Source: Ptychodera flava | Taxonomy: Eukaryota; Hemichordata; Enteropneusta; Ptychoderidae | Reading direction: 5' to 3' | DNA length: 64,000 nucleotides | NCBI RefSeq assembly: GCF_041260155.1 | Contig: NC_091933.1 | Coordinates: 6,662,501 to 6,726,500, forward strand | Shown here: piece by piece, positions 24,640 through 35,499 of the stretch | Layout: every line of letters begins with the position of its first letter | Position numbering within the stretch: the stretch's first letter is position 1 | Translations under genes and position numbers: made by a program | The notes under the pieces: model-generated | The model's input: only the letters and a program-made list of their open reading frames with translations | Told to the model about the DNA's origin: nothing | The model's database searches: none

Positions 24640-25330
24640 GAAATGACAAGCTTGAACAATTTGGAATAATAAAAGTCAGGGGAGATAAGATTACAAAGAG
24701 ACACATACAATGGGGAATTAAGACCGAATATGAAACATTACTCAATTCTATTCGAGATTCCTGGAAACAAATATTCAGATCAAACGTACAAAGTGAAGAA
24801 AGCTATGATATTCTAATCTTAGAGAAATGCGATCTAACAAAGACGTCAAAACCAAGTCATGTTATCGGAAAATGGTTGATAAGAAAGGCATGAAGTCAAA
24901 GGTCAAATTGGCAACTTGCTTTCACCAACAATTATAAAGCTTCTTTATTCTGTCATTTTCATTCAACAAGGATTGTCAAATAGTTCGGTGAATGATATAC
25001 ACTGGAAGATATTTCACTGAGAGCTAATCACAAGAAGCATGGCCAAAACATTTCATTAAAGTGATGGGAAATACCATATTTGTGGCCAAGAAGGAGAAGG
25101 AGAAGGAGAAATTTGGCAGAAATCTTCTCTATTTTGTCAGAAAACGCAATATCAAAAGTTTGGCAATCGCATGAACTGAAATAAACAACAATGCAACATC
25201 AGATATTATCTACTCTATCAGATCCTATGTGAAATACACAATTTGGAATATAAGAAATTCAGTTTCTGTTGATGGGATTAAAGTTACCCTCCAATTCTAA
25301 CTCTTTGGATGAATACATTTTATTCATTTA
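24640..25330 (+). pseudogene. Possible decayed LINE 3' end
   Basis: The plus strand reads as frameshifted protein-like segments: KTEYETLLNSIRDSWKQIFR near 24730, then HICGQEGE and FCQKTQ near 25070-25140. The last two resemble the CxxC...C zinc knuckle that closes L1-like reverse transcriptase ORFs. There are many stops. The assignment is weak and based on motif spacing alone. Confidence 0.3.
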
Positions 25331-25394
25331 TAAGATTATGAATACAGTTTTATGAGTTTTCAAGCCTTGTTAGACGTGAAGGTACAAGATACAT

Positions 25395-25755
25395 TTTAAA
25401 AACATTCCGACAGTGACATTATTTTACTGATAATTTTCTTTCTCGTCTTTCAGGCTATATGGCTACTTTTTTCAGACCAATACTTTGTACTTTTATTTGC
25501 ATACTTAACATATTCATAATTTCATAGATTTGACTTGATTTGCCATTAATGATTGAATAAATTTATATTTTCAAAACATGCAAGGCGACCACTGAAAACA
25601 TTCTTAAGATGATACTACTTCATTTATATTTCTTTTCTCATCCATGAAATTAAATGTCGAATTTTCCAGACCAATCCGCTTTGCTTTTATAGATTACTAA
25701 ACATATGTACAGTTATGTAGATTTGATATAGATTGTCTGTGTTATCAATGTTGGA
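25395..25755. repeat. Two diverged tandem copies of a ~190-bp AT-rich unit
   Basis: The blocks TTTTCTCATCC/TTCTCGTC, TTTTCCAGACCAAT/TTTTCAGACCAAT, TACTTTTATTTGCAT and ATAGATTTGACTTGATTTG recur in the same order about 200 bases apart. They directly follow the LINE-like remnant and may be its tail. Confidence 0.45.
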
Positions 25756-25759
25756 AAAA

Positions 25760-28600
25760 ATTTATCTTAAAAAACTTTTACTTGAAAACTTTGGTTCAAA
25801 GCTGCCGCGATTCGTAAATACGAAAGATGGGAGAACCGAACCACTTCATCGAGGCGATTAAGTTAACTATAAAGATAAGGTTGTGTTCACTGATTTATTT
25901 GATCCAAGTATGTTGGTATCATTTACACCGAGAGATGGAAGTCATCATTTTCATCCGCGGAGTTCGAGGCTCCATTCTTTATCGATACTGAAATCGTCTT
26001 CAGGTCAGGTCAAATACTTGGTCAGGTTCCCTTGGGGTACTTCGATTGAAAATTGTACGGGTACGAGCCGCCTGAATTGGTCACTTTTAACGAAAAACTG
26101 AGCACTGATCGTCTTTTCACGCATTGTGTCAGGTAAATTAAGCTTACTTTTATACACATCGGCTGGAATCTTGTCAAATTCTTATGAGCTATATTACGGC
26201 CAGTAGCAAATTCAACGCCTATAGTTCTAATTCTAGACGTTGTTAAGGAAATAACTCACAGGAAAATAACGCAAAATTCTCGACTACAAGATCTGACCCC
26301 AGTCAACCTTGCGACGCCAAAATGTGTTTTCAATAACTTAGTTGGTATTAGGCTGCATTGGAACGCCCTTAAGCCTTTGATAATGACATATTACAATTGA
26401 AGGCACTGCTGAATGATGAATAATGTACATTCTGTTAAAAGCTCCGAAGGGGTCACCTAGCATAACCCAGTCTGCGATGGCCTCTGAATCACTGCTCATG
26501 TGTCGTCTGCCTAAGACCAGATTCTCAAAAGAAATTCTGAACAGATTGTAAAAATCTGTTAAATTAAACATTACTAAATACAAGTTCATGATCTGCTGTA
26601 AACGTTAAACACATTCTAATTACCGTTACAAAAATTATGTACACTGTAAATGTTATGTTAAAGTGTGTAAAAGAAAGCCCAATAAAGTATTCAATCAATT
26701 AAAGTTCAGCTCAAAGAAATTTATTTTGCGCAAACGCAGGATTTGAGATCTTCAACACAAGTGTTTACAAAAGAAGGTTTCTGTTGATAATAAATACAAA
26801 GGAACATATACCGAAACCTCGGTTGCCAAAATCTTGCACAAAGATGTGTAGTGTGTATTTGCAATTGTGACCGGGCAGCGCACTGCGTTTCAAACGCCAT
26901 GGACGATCTCCAGCCTCTACCGTCTATGCTAGGATATCATGTAGACGCTTAATTTTATCATTTGTGATGACTTAAGGATTTCTTAAATGGTTGATTTGTA
27001 CTTTCACGTACTTGTTCAAGTTGTTGAGGTCAGTCTAGTACAATCAAGCATTTATGGAGTGAGAAACGAAGTAAAAGACTTGCTCCCAAGATCTGTCGAC
27101 ATTTCGACTCCCTGCTTGACCCGATGAAATCTTGTCCCCATGAAGATTATTTTAACCCGGCCCAGGGCCGACCCAAATTTTGCAATGTGAATGTAGCAAT
27201 AGACTTCAGCTCGGTGCTAGCAGTGTCAAACGATATTGGTCGGTTTTTACAGAAAGGATTTATGCAAGAATGCGAAAACGCGGCTACTTCTCATTCTGAA
27301 ACCTGCAACGTCATCTACAAAGAATAGCAATCTTAGGGATGGGATAGCTAGGTCTGAGAGCACTCGCGCAAATATTTTCCTGTTGGTTTTTCCATATTAA
27401 CACCTTTTCGGTCAACCCTTATGTAAATAATACTTTGAAAAATGAACATGACTAATTTGTTTTGAATTCTTCTAGCATATTTTGTGTTTTTCTTGTGTCT
27501 GACCATCACCTCGCGATATGTCGTACAATTTTGGTCAGTTATAATAAATATTCGAATAGCTTGCAAATTAATACAATGTTGCATGGTTGAAGTCACTTCT
27601 TTCGTGCTATCTTTTTCTTTTGTTCCCAGGGTTTGTAGCGCCTATGACCATACTCTGTTCAAAACCAATTCACCGTCCGGCGCGGCCTCTCCTGGCGCGG
27701 GCTGGCCGGGCCGGGCCAGGCCAGGCCCAACTTGAAGATTTACAACACTTCACTTGAACAACGCCACCAACGTCCAAACTTCAAGAGTTGTGGTAATTTG
27801 TGTCAACCACTACGAGCACACTGCACCGAAATTTGTTCAATATACTTCCCTTGACATGTGCGAGGAACTCAACGAGTAAACATTGATCATGCCTGGCCAC
27901 ATGAAACTTAATAATCTGGTTTCAATTTTACTGTTATTTTTTTACAATAAAATGGAAGAAAAATGACTTAATGTGTTGTTGTTGTGGTTCAAACCAGAAT
28001 GATTTCGTTGAATATTTGGCTTCCATTGCAGAAGATGTACGTACAGTTCATTGTCGAGTACAGAGCCGAATGTTACTCTCCGTCCTTGAAGTGTGTGTAG
28101 TTGGACCCTTTACAAACGAATTGTTAGCGGACGGGGGAACGTGCGGGCTGGTATTGTTCTTTATTTTGTGTGAGCGGGTGGTGAAATTTAATTCCAAAGG
28201 TATGATTGCGGAATGCTCCACAGCCGGACTAGAGTCGGTTGTTCTTAGGGGTTTGTCAGTAGCGAGGGTAAACGCATGTCACGTTACAAAACATAGAGGC
28301 TAAAATCTGAATAGCAAACATGAAAACAAAGTAATAACATAACGTAAAGAAAAAAAATGAGAGAAACAGGTAAATAAGAAATGAATATAACCATGGATGA
28401 TACGGCATTTCCCGCGGGAAAGGCGGGTAATAAGTGATTTATTAATTTATCTAAACACTTCCTCTCATTCTTACTTTTAATTATTTATATTTTATCTTTC
28501 ATTGTTCGCAAAAAAGATCCGTATTTCAGTGTATTGGTCAATAAGATGATGAGTGAACGTGATACGATACAAGCAGTAAAATAGGGCAATATTGCAATAT
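25760..28600. other. No firm gene; one GC-rich patch
   Basis: Several 60-110 codon open frames exist, but lack splice context. 27672-27730 is a sharp GC-rich patch with GGCCGGGCC and CCAGGCC repeats inside AT-rich DNA. Confidence 0.4.
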
Positions 28601-28644
28601 TACTCTGTCAATGAGACAGACATCGCACACAGGTACATGTCTTA

Positions 28645-28719
28645 TTAGCAAGGAGGTCTCTTCACCCGAACTCTGTCAACGATGTAGTCCTCTCGCGACA
28701 ACCGTGATTCACTGACAAC
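28645..28719 (-). CDS. Terminal exon of an unassigned minus-strand gene
   Basis: A textbook acceptor (GTTTATCTCTCACAG) is followed by 24 charged, protein-like codons (SRLSREDYIVDRVRVKRPPC at the end) and a TAA. It accepts phase 0, as delivered by the exon ending at 29634. An AATAAA on this strand lies at about 28441-28436. The C-terminal CxxC-free, Arg/Val-rich end gives no family clue. Confidence 0.5.
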   Translation of the reverse strand, partial: VVSESRLSREDYIVDRVRVKRPPC

Positions 28720-29633
28720 CTGTGAGAGATAAACAAACAGATAACCGTGGGAATGATTCATGGATTTCCAATGTCTGATCTAATCACAAACAATATCTCA
28801 TCTAATCACAATGGACTCTAGGTAAGTTTTGACAGTAGGCCTAGTAGCATACGAAAGTATCGCCAATGATAGAAAATATCGAAGTCCACCAATTGATATC
28901 CCGAAAAGTGAAACATAAGGATAAAAAATGTGTCTGAGTGTTTTTTGTACATTAATAACTACTCCATGTGATAAAACTTGAAAGATAATGAAATTTACAG
29001 ACCACGTGATGCAACCCTTGATGATATTTTTGCTATGCTTTGTGAGGCAAACGTTGAGAATATAGGAAATACAAACAACACCGCTATTCCACTTTCATGA
29101 CTTTTGATAAAATTTCTATCCCAATTCAATTTACACCCAGGCGTCAGGCCTATCTATGCAAACGGAACTTCAAGTTCATGAGTGCGAAAAATATTACAAA
29201 CATTTTGATGTGTTTTGGAGCAATTAGATTGCAGAAGAGAAATAAATAGAATAATAAACATGAGGAATAAAATAAAAGAGACTAGGTTACTTCTACATCT
29301 TGTTCAATTTCTGGTCTAATTTGACCTTAGGGCCAACTCGATTTAAACTGACTGTATGCTTCATAAAAATTTTAATGTAATTATATGACAATGTTATATA
29401 TGAAACAATTATGTGCATTCACTATGAGAACGTACATTTTCACACAAACACGCATACGAAATGCGTATGTTATAAAAGGTTTGAAAGTAAAAATACTTTT
29501 GCCCGATTGTACATTTTATTCCTCTTCAAATTGCTAATTCTTCCTTTCTGGTTCCGAAAGCCTGCCCCACAAGTAGAAGCCTACCCTACAAGTTGAAGCC
29601 GTTGAGGGCGCAAACGCGCAAGGGCTTACTTAC

Positions 29634-29703
29634 CTGTGCGTGTGCTGAATCTATTTCGAAGGTAGCGATAAAACGACCGGCTCTTCCGTTGTGATACTCT
29701 TCG
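29634..29703 (-). CDS. Penultimate exon of an unassigned minus-strand gene
   Basis: A strong donor (CACAG-GTAAGTAAG) closes an open frame ending FIATFEIDSAHAQ in phase 0. The nearest in-frame acceptor is at 29704 (ATCTCAG). A second acceptor at 29760 (CTTTTCAG) opens a different frame, DVYLKTENTTIS, which also looks coding, so either alternative acceptors or a one-base indel is present. The exon joins the terminal exon at 28719 without a frame change. It may be the 3' continuation of the sulfotransferase transcript or a separate gene. Confidence 0.45.
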
Positions 29704-30577
29704 CTGAGATGGTTGTGTTTTCAGTCTTAAGGTAAACATCCAGAGTCAAACTGTCTGATCTGAAAAGACTCCATCGATCATCCCTATGGTAATTGATTTC
29801 AACACACAATGGTCCCGTGTAAGTTTCAAGCGATGTCCGTGCGGCGATCGAGCCTTTGAATCCTACAGAAAATTAGCAAATATGTCGATGATCATATTCA
29901 TATCGACGATACCCCAACAGTTGGGGGACTACAAAAAATCAAAACTACATTCGTTTTCTTCAAAATGGCATGGCGTATGTGGAATGGTAAAACTTCTGAG
30001 TCTCCGACTTATTACATGTATTCATACATATCACATGGAAATACTCTTGACTCATCTTTATCACAATTGAATTGTGTGCCTCCAAAGCAACGAGCGGATT
30101 GATATAAGTATTGATATTTCCATTTTGCGCATCTTTTTAAACGTTCCTCCAGTGATGCGGACTTTGCCAATTTATAATAGGGTATTATTATTGGCCCAGT
30201 GACTTTCAAAATTACGCGAATGTCTTGTGATTATACCGACCAAATTATTCCACAAAGACATAAATGATATTCCATAAATAAAAATATATCAGTGCTCTTT
30301 TAAGTTTGTTCTCCACAAAATAAGTACCATTGCCGTTTACCTTGAAATAGAGCATGGCGACGCTAGTTTGAATACATATTCCTGGTTTCCTACACTAAAG
30401 TTTTCAAGAAATTGACAGCTTATGATATTTCCATGCGTTTCCGTTGATTATGACATGCTTGTGAATGCAATGGACAGACAACTTACTAGCCATGCTTGCT
30501 GTGATGTGATATCTCAAGACTTGAAGATTTCGAATATAATAATGACCGTGCGTCAAAAAAGAAGAAACGTATGGTTT

Positions 30578-31745
30578 TCACTTACGTTCACGAGTCGGAG
30601 TCACCTCATAACCTACGTCGTCAAGAGTTTGTATAGTCGTGTCCACTTCAAATGCAAACCACGAGTACAGTCTCTGGCAGTATGTCACGGAGTTTTCAAC
30701 CATTATGTTGGCTTTCATCATCACCGCCAGCGATTTCTCTCTAATGTACTGGTATTGTTCGCAGTTTTGTGTGACCGTATCTCGGATTTCACGGAATAAT
30801 TTGAGTTCTTTGTGGAAATCACTTCCGTATTCTTTGATTTTTCTCCATAATGTCCTGTTGAATCTGTCGTATAATTTCATATCGGAGTAATTCCATTTGT
30901 AGATTCTGTCACGTGTCTCTGACGTCATGGCGGTTCGTAGGCCCCTGACTCTCCTCGACACATACAAGATGTCTTCCATGTCCCAGCACATGAGGCGTTT
31001 CAATAGAATCAGAGACTCGTCGTAATATTCCGTGACAAAGACAAAGTCAATTTCCTTTTCTAATTGGTCAATGTATTCCTCCACTAGTGTTTCGTTGTCA
31101 TGGTAGCGATGGTCAAGACCAAGCTGCCAGAGTTGGCTATTTCTGGACAAGCCCCAGTGCAGCGATCCGGGTCTCATCAATGCTCGAAAGATGCCTGGGT
31201 TTTTCATGAACACTTCCAGAGAATTCCACTCTTCTGGGACTTGGTATTGCACCCTGCGCGTAAAAAGTGTAACATACCGTTCCAAAGCGAAAAAATTAAA
31301 AGCGGATTCAAAATTTCTGGACGGATCGCGCACGATGGAAACAATTTTTGTGCCGATCGTTGTCGGTCTCGTCCTGATGCCATCGTCCTTAAATTCTAAC
31401 AAAGTCATGTTGAAAGGCAGTAACCAGCGATGGTTCGAAACTCCATACGCCACTCCACTTGCCCCTTCATCGGCGGTGGCTTCGGCGTTGTCGCTCGCTT
31501 GCACGTGGTAAAGCTTCATGTAACCGCCATAACTTTCAGATTTGTGTATGATAACTTCTCGCCGGAAAGGGAATTGGTATTTTCTGCTGTACCTGTACAG
31601 CAGGTTAACCAGTGTGGTGCTTCCCGTTTTCCTATTGAACAGGTATGCGATATCGTTTTGGCGAAAACAGGAATTGTCAGAGGACAGTGTTTGTGATCCA
31701 TCTTGACTGTGGTGGGTTCTCTGACTTATAGCTGTCCAACTGTCA
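30578..31745 (-). CDS. Gal3st-like gene, catalytic exon
   Basis: A TTTTACTCTTACAG acceptor precedes the exon, so the in-frame codons upstream of 31745 are intronic. The reading frame ends at TGA 30578-30580. That stop sits inside a strong donor match (C then GTAAGTGA at 30585-30578), so a variant could splice at 30586 in phase 1 instead of terminating. Ending at the TGA gives a C-terminus of normal family length. Confidence 0.9.
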
Positions 31746-33354
31746 CTGTAAGAGTAAAATATAAACACAATTACAAATGCTCGGTTTAGAAACACTTAAA
31801 GGAGACGCTTCTTAATATCTACGCCCACTTTGACTTCCCTTTACAGTAGTAACTTCTACTGCTTTCAGATTTCTGCAAAAGCGCCCGCACACGACTGAAT
31901 CTTTCACGTTAGCGAATCTTGATGAATTTTCCAAACATGTTGAAAAATTTAATATTTTGGTGAAATGAAGAAACAGCTTGTCAGTGATGACCTGTGACCT
32001 GAATTCAAAGTTTCTTAACTCCCAATTACGTGTACATTGGTGGAGGGGTCCGTCCATACACACTTTTGGTAACACGATTGGAACTAATTTGGGATAATTG
32101 GATCTTCATATTTTCCAAATTTCTCAAAAGTGTTAGGTGCGCTTTAGCTGAATATTGCAATATTACAAATTACTCATAAAGAGAAGTGTGTAACTTAAAA
32201 AGAAAAGCAGATAAGCTTACATTTGCAGATTAAACTGACATTACTTCATATCCCAAATTAGTTCCAATCGTGTTTGGTGTAACCAGTAAGTTAATCTACA
32301 ATAATCATCGTGACCCAGTAAGAGGTCCGTTGAATGTATAGATAGTGAGAACTCAACCGCACCATGTACCCATGTGCTGTGAGGATCTCGCAGAATTGAA
32401 TGTATGGTGACATGGCTGAACATTGCACTCTATTACACGCCAGAGGCGTCCAGTCCGTCTCTGGATTTAGTTCACAGGCCCCACTGCTGGCACCCATCTA
32501 AAGGTCTTGCTTGTATCTATCTGCCTATCAGAGCGATGCCTATGATTTCGTATCTTGTATCCGACTCCTATAATACAGGCGAGTAAGTCATTTATTGTCG
32601 AGGCATAATATATCAATCCTCTAATAATTATGAGTAGGTAGTAAAATCAGTTTGATATTTCATTCAGGTTGAGCTTCCCTACACATATATACTCTTGCAC
32701 AACATCTGACTTACCATGTATTTCTGAGCAGAAAGAAACTCAACCCTGATTAAATGCCAATTTGATTTTATCAATGATATTAATATTTCACAATTATGAG
32801 GAGATCGATATATTATACTTAGGCTATAGATGTCTTATTCGCCTGTGACCATATCTCCATATCCCGCTCATATCTTCTCACGTGAAAGACATTTCCTTCC
32901 AAATGCACTATGGCGTTTGCTAAAGTTGTTATATGTTAAATTATGGCGTAGTGCAACCATAGACCCTAGAGTCAGCCAGGGTCTATGGTTCAGCTCACTG
33001 CATTTTGAAATTTCTCAATGTTCTGAAACCTCGGTTGAATCATCGGCCAAAGTCCTTTCCGTCTTCTACTGAATTGTTTGCCCACCCATCTGAAATATCA
33101 CATGAAACGTTCTTGGTGCAAAAACTTAGTTATGGCCTCTGAAGAGAACAACAAGGTGACACATGTATCACATGAATTTGAAAGACGCAAAGACACTTGT
33201 AAAAATGACTAAGAAATCTTGTGAAAATCAAGTATACTTACTGAAGTTTCAAATGACCATTGAGTCCGGTATGCTGTGTTCGCGTTGCTGACGATGCGAA
33301 GTAAAAAATGATGATGTACGCGATTGATGACAGGAGTCCTAGAAATACTAGCGT
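30578..33354 (-). CDS. Galactose-3-O-sulfotransferase-like (Gal3st family) type II Golgi enzyme, at least two exons
   Basis: Exon 33242-33354 splices in frame (phase 2) to exon 30578-31745. The first encodes a hydrophobic signal-anchor segment and a short stem; the second encodes the catalytic domain. The PAPS-binding 5'-phosphosulfate loop is KTGSTT (about 31628-31611), like KTASST in vertebrate Gal3st proteins. The 3'-phosphate loop is VRDPSRNFESAFNF (about 31333-31292). An NHRW motif and a CWDMEDILY segment near the C-terminus also match the family. Four N-glycosylation sequons are visible. Family enzymes transfer sulfate from PAPS to the 3-OH of terminal galactose on glycolipids or glycoproteins in the Golgi lumen. 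The start codon is not certain, because the exon upstream of the anchor is unresolved. Confidence 0.85.
32071..32274. mobile_element. MITE, 4-bp-TSD family, copy 2
   Basis: The ends are AACACGATTGGAACTAATTT and AAATTAGTTCCAATCGTGTT. The target duplication TGGT lies at 32067-32070 and 32275-32278. It lies within the sulfotransferase intron. Confidence 0.88.
32957..32990. repeat. CATAGACCCT-type hairpin, second copy
   Basis: The stem CCATAGACCCT and its inverse AGGGTCTATGG enclose a ten-base loop. A CATAGACCCTCGAG half-site also lies near 35706. Confidence 0.5.
33242..33354 (-). CDS. Gal3st-like gene, signal-anchor exon
   Basis: The exon is flanked by a long pyrimidine tract ending TGTACAG and by a CA-GTAAGTA donor. 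It enters in phase 0 and leaves in phase 2, matching the catalytic exon exactly (the junction makes a His codon). It encodes TLVFLGLLSSIAYIIIFYF followed by a short polar stem, as expected for a type II Golgi enzyme. There is no ATG in frame, so another exon must supply the start. Confidence 0.72.
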
Positions 33355-33592
33355 CTGTACAGGAGAAAGAAAAAGTACAGAGTAAGTGAAAATAATATTC
33401 TTGCTTTTGGTTTGGAATAACATCAGAGTTGACAAGGTACAACTATACTTGACGAAGGTATACTTTCATTTCTGTTCCATTTCTGTTTCAAGTTGATTAA
33501 GTTGAACTTAAGAGTTAACGGTATCTGAATCATAATGGTTTTAACGTGTTAGACGTTAAGTTTTTTATGCTTAACATTGTCACGCTTAGTCA

Positions 33593-33828
33593 TTTATTTT
33601 CCTCATTGGCCCCATCAACTAGAGGTAACCCCACTGCTTCAAATAAATAGATCCACGGTCTGTCCGGCAACATTAAAACGTTTGTATTAGATGATATTAT
33701 GACGTTTATGTCTATCTGGCACATCTCTCTGTACGGTAAAAGTTTTGCACGGCAGTCACAAAGTTTTACACGTATGTCGTAACATAAAGGAAAAGAAGCT
33801 GGAGCTGACGATTCTGTAAAGGTACCTA
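33593..33828 (-). CDS. Candidate terminal exon, unassigned
   Basis: After an acceptor CTTTACAG the frame runs about 78 codons to a TGA. Composition is protein-like, with clustered cysteines (CYDIRVKLCDCR) and a LPDRPWIYLF segment, and it enters in phase 1. It lies between the TM-containing exon at 35.1 kb and the sulfotransferase anchor exon, so it may be the 3' end of the upstream gene. No domain is recognised, and an AATAAA overlaps the end of the frame. Confidence 0.3.
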
Positions 33829-35055
33829 TCAGCCCAGTCTTAGCCGAGCGAGTTAGCCCTACCAAGTGAGTGAAATTCCCCCATTATATTCCCCCGCTCA
33901 AAACCCACTCCCGCGTGACACGTACCTCAGACGGAACAATGTTGGCTAGAGGGGAGTGCCCTCAACTTGAAATGATGGTTCACCGCATTTAGGTCCGCCC
34001 TTATCCTTTCCTGGCGGATATATACATTTAAATTTTTTAATTCTTTTTATTAGCTCTGTTCCAAATTCACTTAAAGTTTAAATGACTTTTTGAAAATACT
34101 CGCAATAAAACTGTAACGTTGAGATCAGACATAGTCACGTTCGATCAAATGGTTGCACATTATTAAAGCCCCATTAGCTGTAACTCTTGAAATTTATTAA
34201 CCTCAAAATATCTTCCTATATTCTTTCCTGGTTTTCTCTAAATTCTACTCTCTGAAGAGATATGGGCTTTTACTGCATTAGGAAACCATTCCTTTGTGAA
34301 ACGTTTTGACAAAAATTTGATTCCCGCCATTTTCAAACAAATTGTAATATTACAAAGGAAACAGAACATACAAGTCACAGTTGAAAACATTCACCCCTAT
34401 GCATTACATCGGACTACTCTGTGCAGTTTATGTGAAGATTTCAGTGCAGATAGGCACAGCATCCACGGTTTCTGCTTTTTCCACATGGTGCTGCGAGTTA
34501 ATGCTTGGGCAAACATAATCGCAGTGTAGTCTGTTTTGTTCAAAATTGCATATACAGTCCCAGCGGATAGTTAATAATAAGTGTATACACACAACTAAAT
34601 TAGTTCATTTTCACAAACTTATTTGAGCTTAAAAGTAAAATCATGAAAATAATGTTAAAAGATACAGCTAGTGGAGCTTTTAAATTAATACAAGACTCTT
34701 TGAAACATAGAAGACATATTCACAATCACTCGATGCACGCCGTCGATGCACAGTTGGAACAACAATTTACACATCCATTGATTTACAAAAGATTCGCCTC
34801 TGGGATAAAATTCTGACTTTCAACGTTTATATAGTTCTTCGCCACTCGAGCTTGTGTGGACTCACGTGTTTTCTGAATGAGCGAATACTCAGATAATGGC
34901 GCCAGGTTTGAATTTCAAACCCCTGGTAGATTTGATTTGCTTTCCGGTTTCGACGAGCATTATCCTCCTTTGTCGTGGATTGTGGAAAGGAATACCCGAC
35001 TCGGGCAAAACATGAGAAAAGCGTTAATACTCTTATTTTCGAGCGTCGTCCTTAC

Positions 35056-35492
35056 CACTTCAATAGTAGCGTAAACTACAATACAAGACAAAATAATCTG
35101 AAATATTCCAATCATCCGAAAACTGGTGTGCAGCTTTCGTAATACGCCGTGTGCTTCAAGAATGCCCTGCATACGGCTAGCGGCTGACAGTGTAGGGTCG
35201 CAGTGGGCATCGGTGATATATGTGCTGTCACTGGACTGAGATAGACTAACATAAAAGACGGTCACCGTGATTTCCCATGGAGCTGAATAATCACAGGTCA
35301 CACAACGTTTACTCTGACCCCACCAGTGTTCACATCATTTGTCACCTACCTTTTTCTTCCCGGGTAGATTTGATAATGACTCGATGCTCAAGGCATAAAC
35401 TTGACGCTCTGCGGAAGAGCATTTCATAGCGTACCTATCTTCGTGATGCAATGGATGTCCACCATAAGATATGAATACTGGACCACATATGC
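35056..35492 (-). CDS. Unassigned coding region with a transmembrane segment and one in-frame TGA
   Basis: From an acceptor-like CAG at 35493 the frame stays open to a GTG-GTAAGG donor at 35056, apart from one TGA at 35335-35337. The residues look strongly protein-like: an N-terminal part with YGGHPLHHEDRY, a cysteine/tryptophan-rich middle (CEHWWGQSKRC), and a hydrophobic segment MIGIFQIILSCIVVYATIEV near the end. A 36-base stretch, 35314-35349, begins GTAGGT and ends CAG around the TGA, but is very short for an intron. Leaving phase 0, it could join the sulfotransferase anchor exon, but that would create about 40 continuous hydrophobic residues. I therefore treat it as separate or unresolved. 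Family not recognised. Confidence 0.42.
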
Positions 35493-35499
35493 CTGATCA

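Noticed and set aside
26480..26570. Minus-strand exon MSSDSEAIADWVMLG with a GTGACC donor
   Set aside because: The donor is weak and no compatible downstream exon was found.
27672..27730. CpG island or promoter at the GC-rich patch
   Set aside because: It is only about 60 bases, dominated by GGCC-type repeats, and has no linked exon.
32640..32735. Minus-strand terminal exon after a TTCTTTCTGCTCAG acceptor
   Set aside because: The acceptor is good, but its phase does not match the sulfotransferase anchor exon and the frame is only 24 codons.
35056..35172. Use of this TM segment as the start exon of the sulfotransferase
   Set aside because: Phases agree, but joining it to the anchor exon makes about 40 continuous hydrophobic residues, unlike any type II Golgi enzyme I know. 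Left unresolved.
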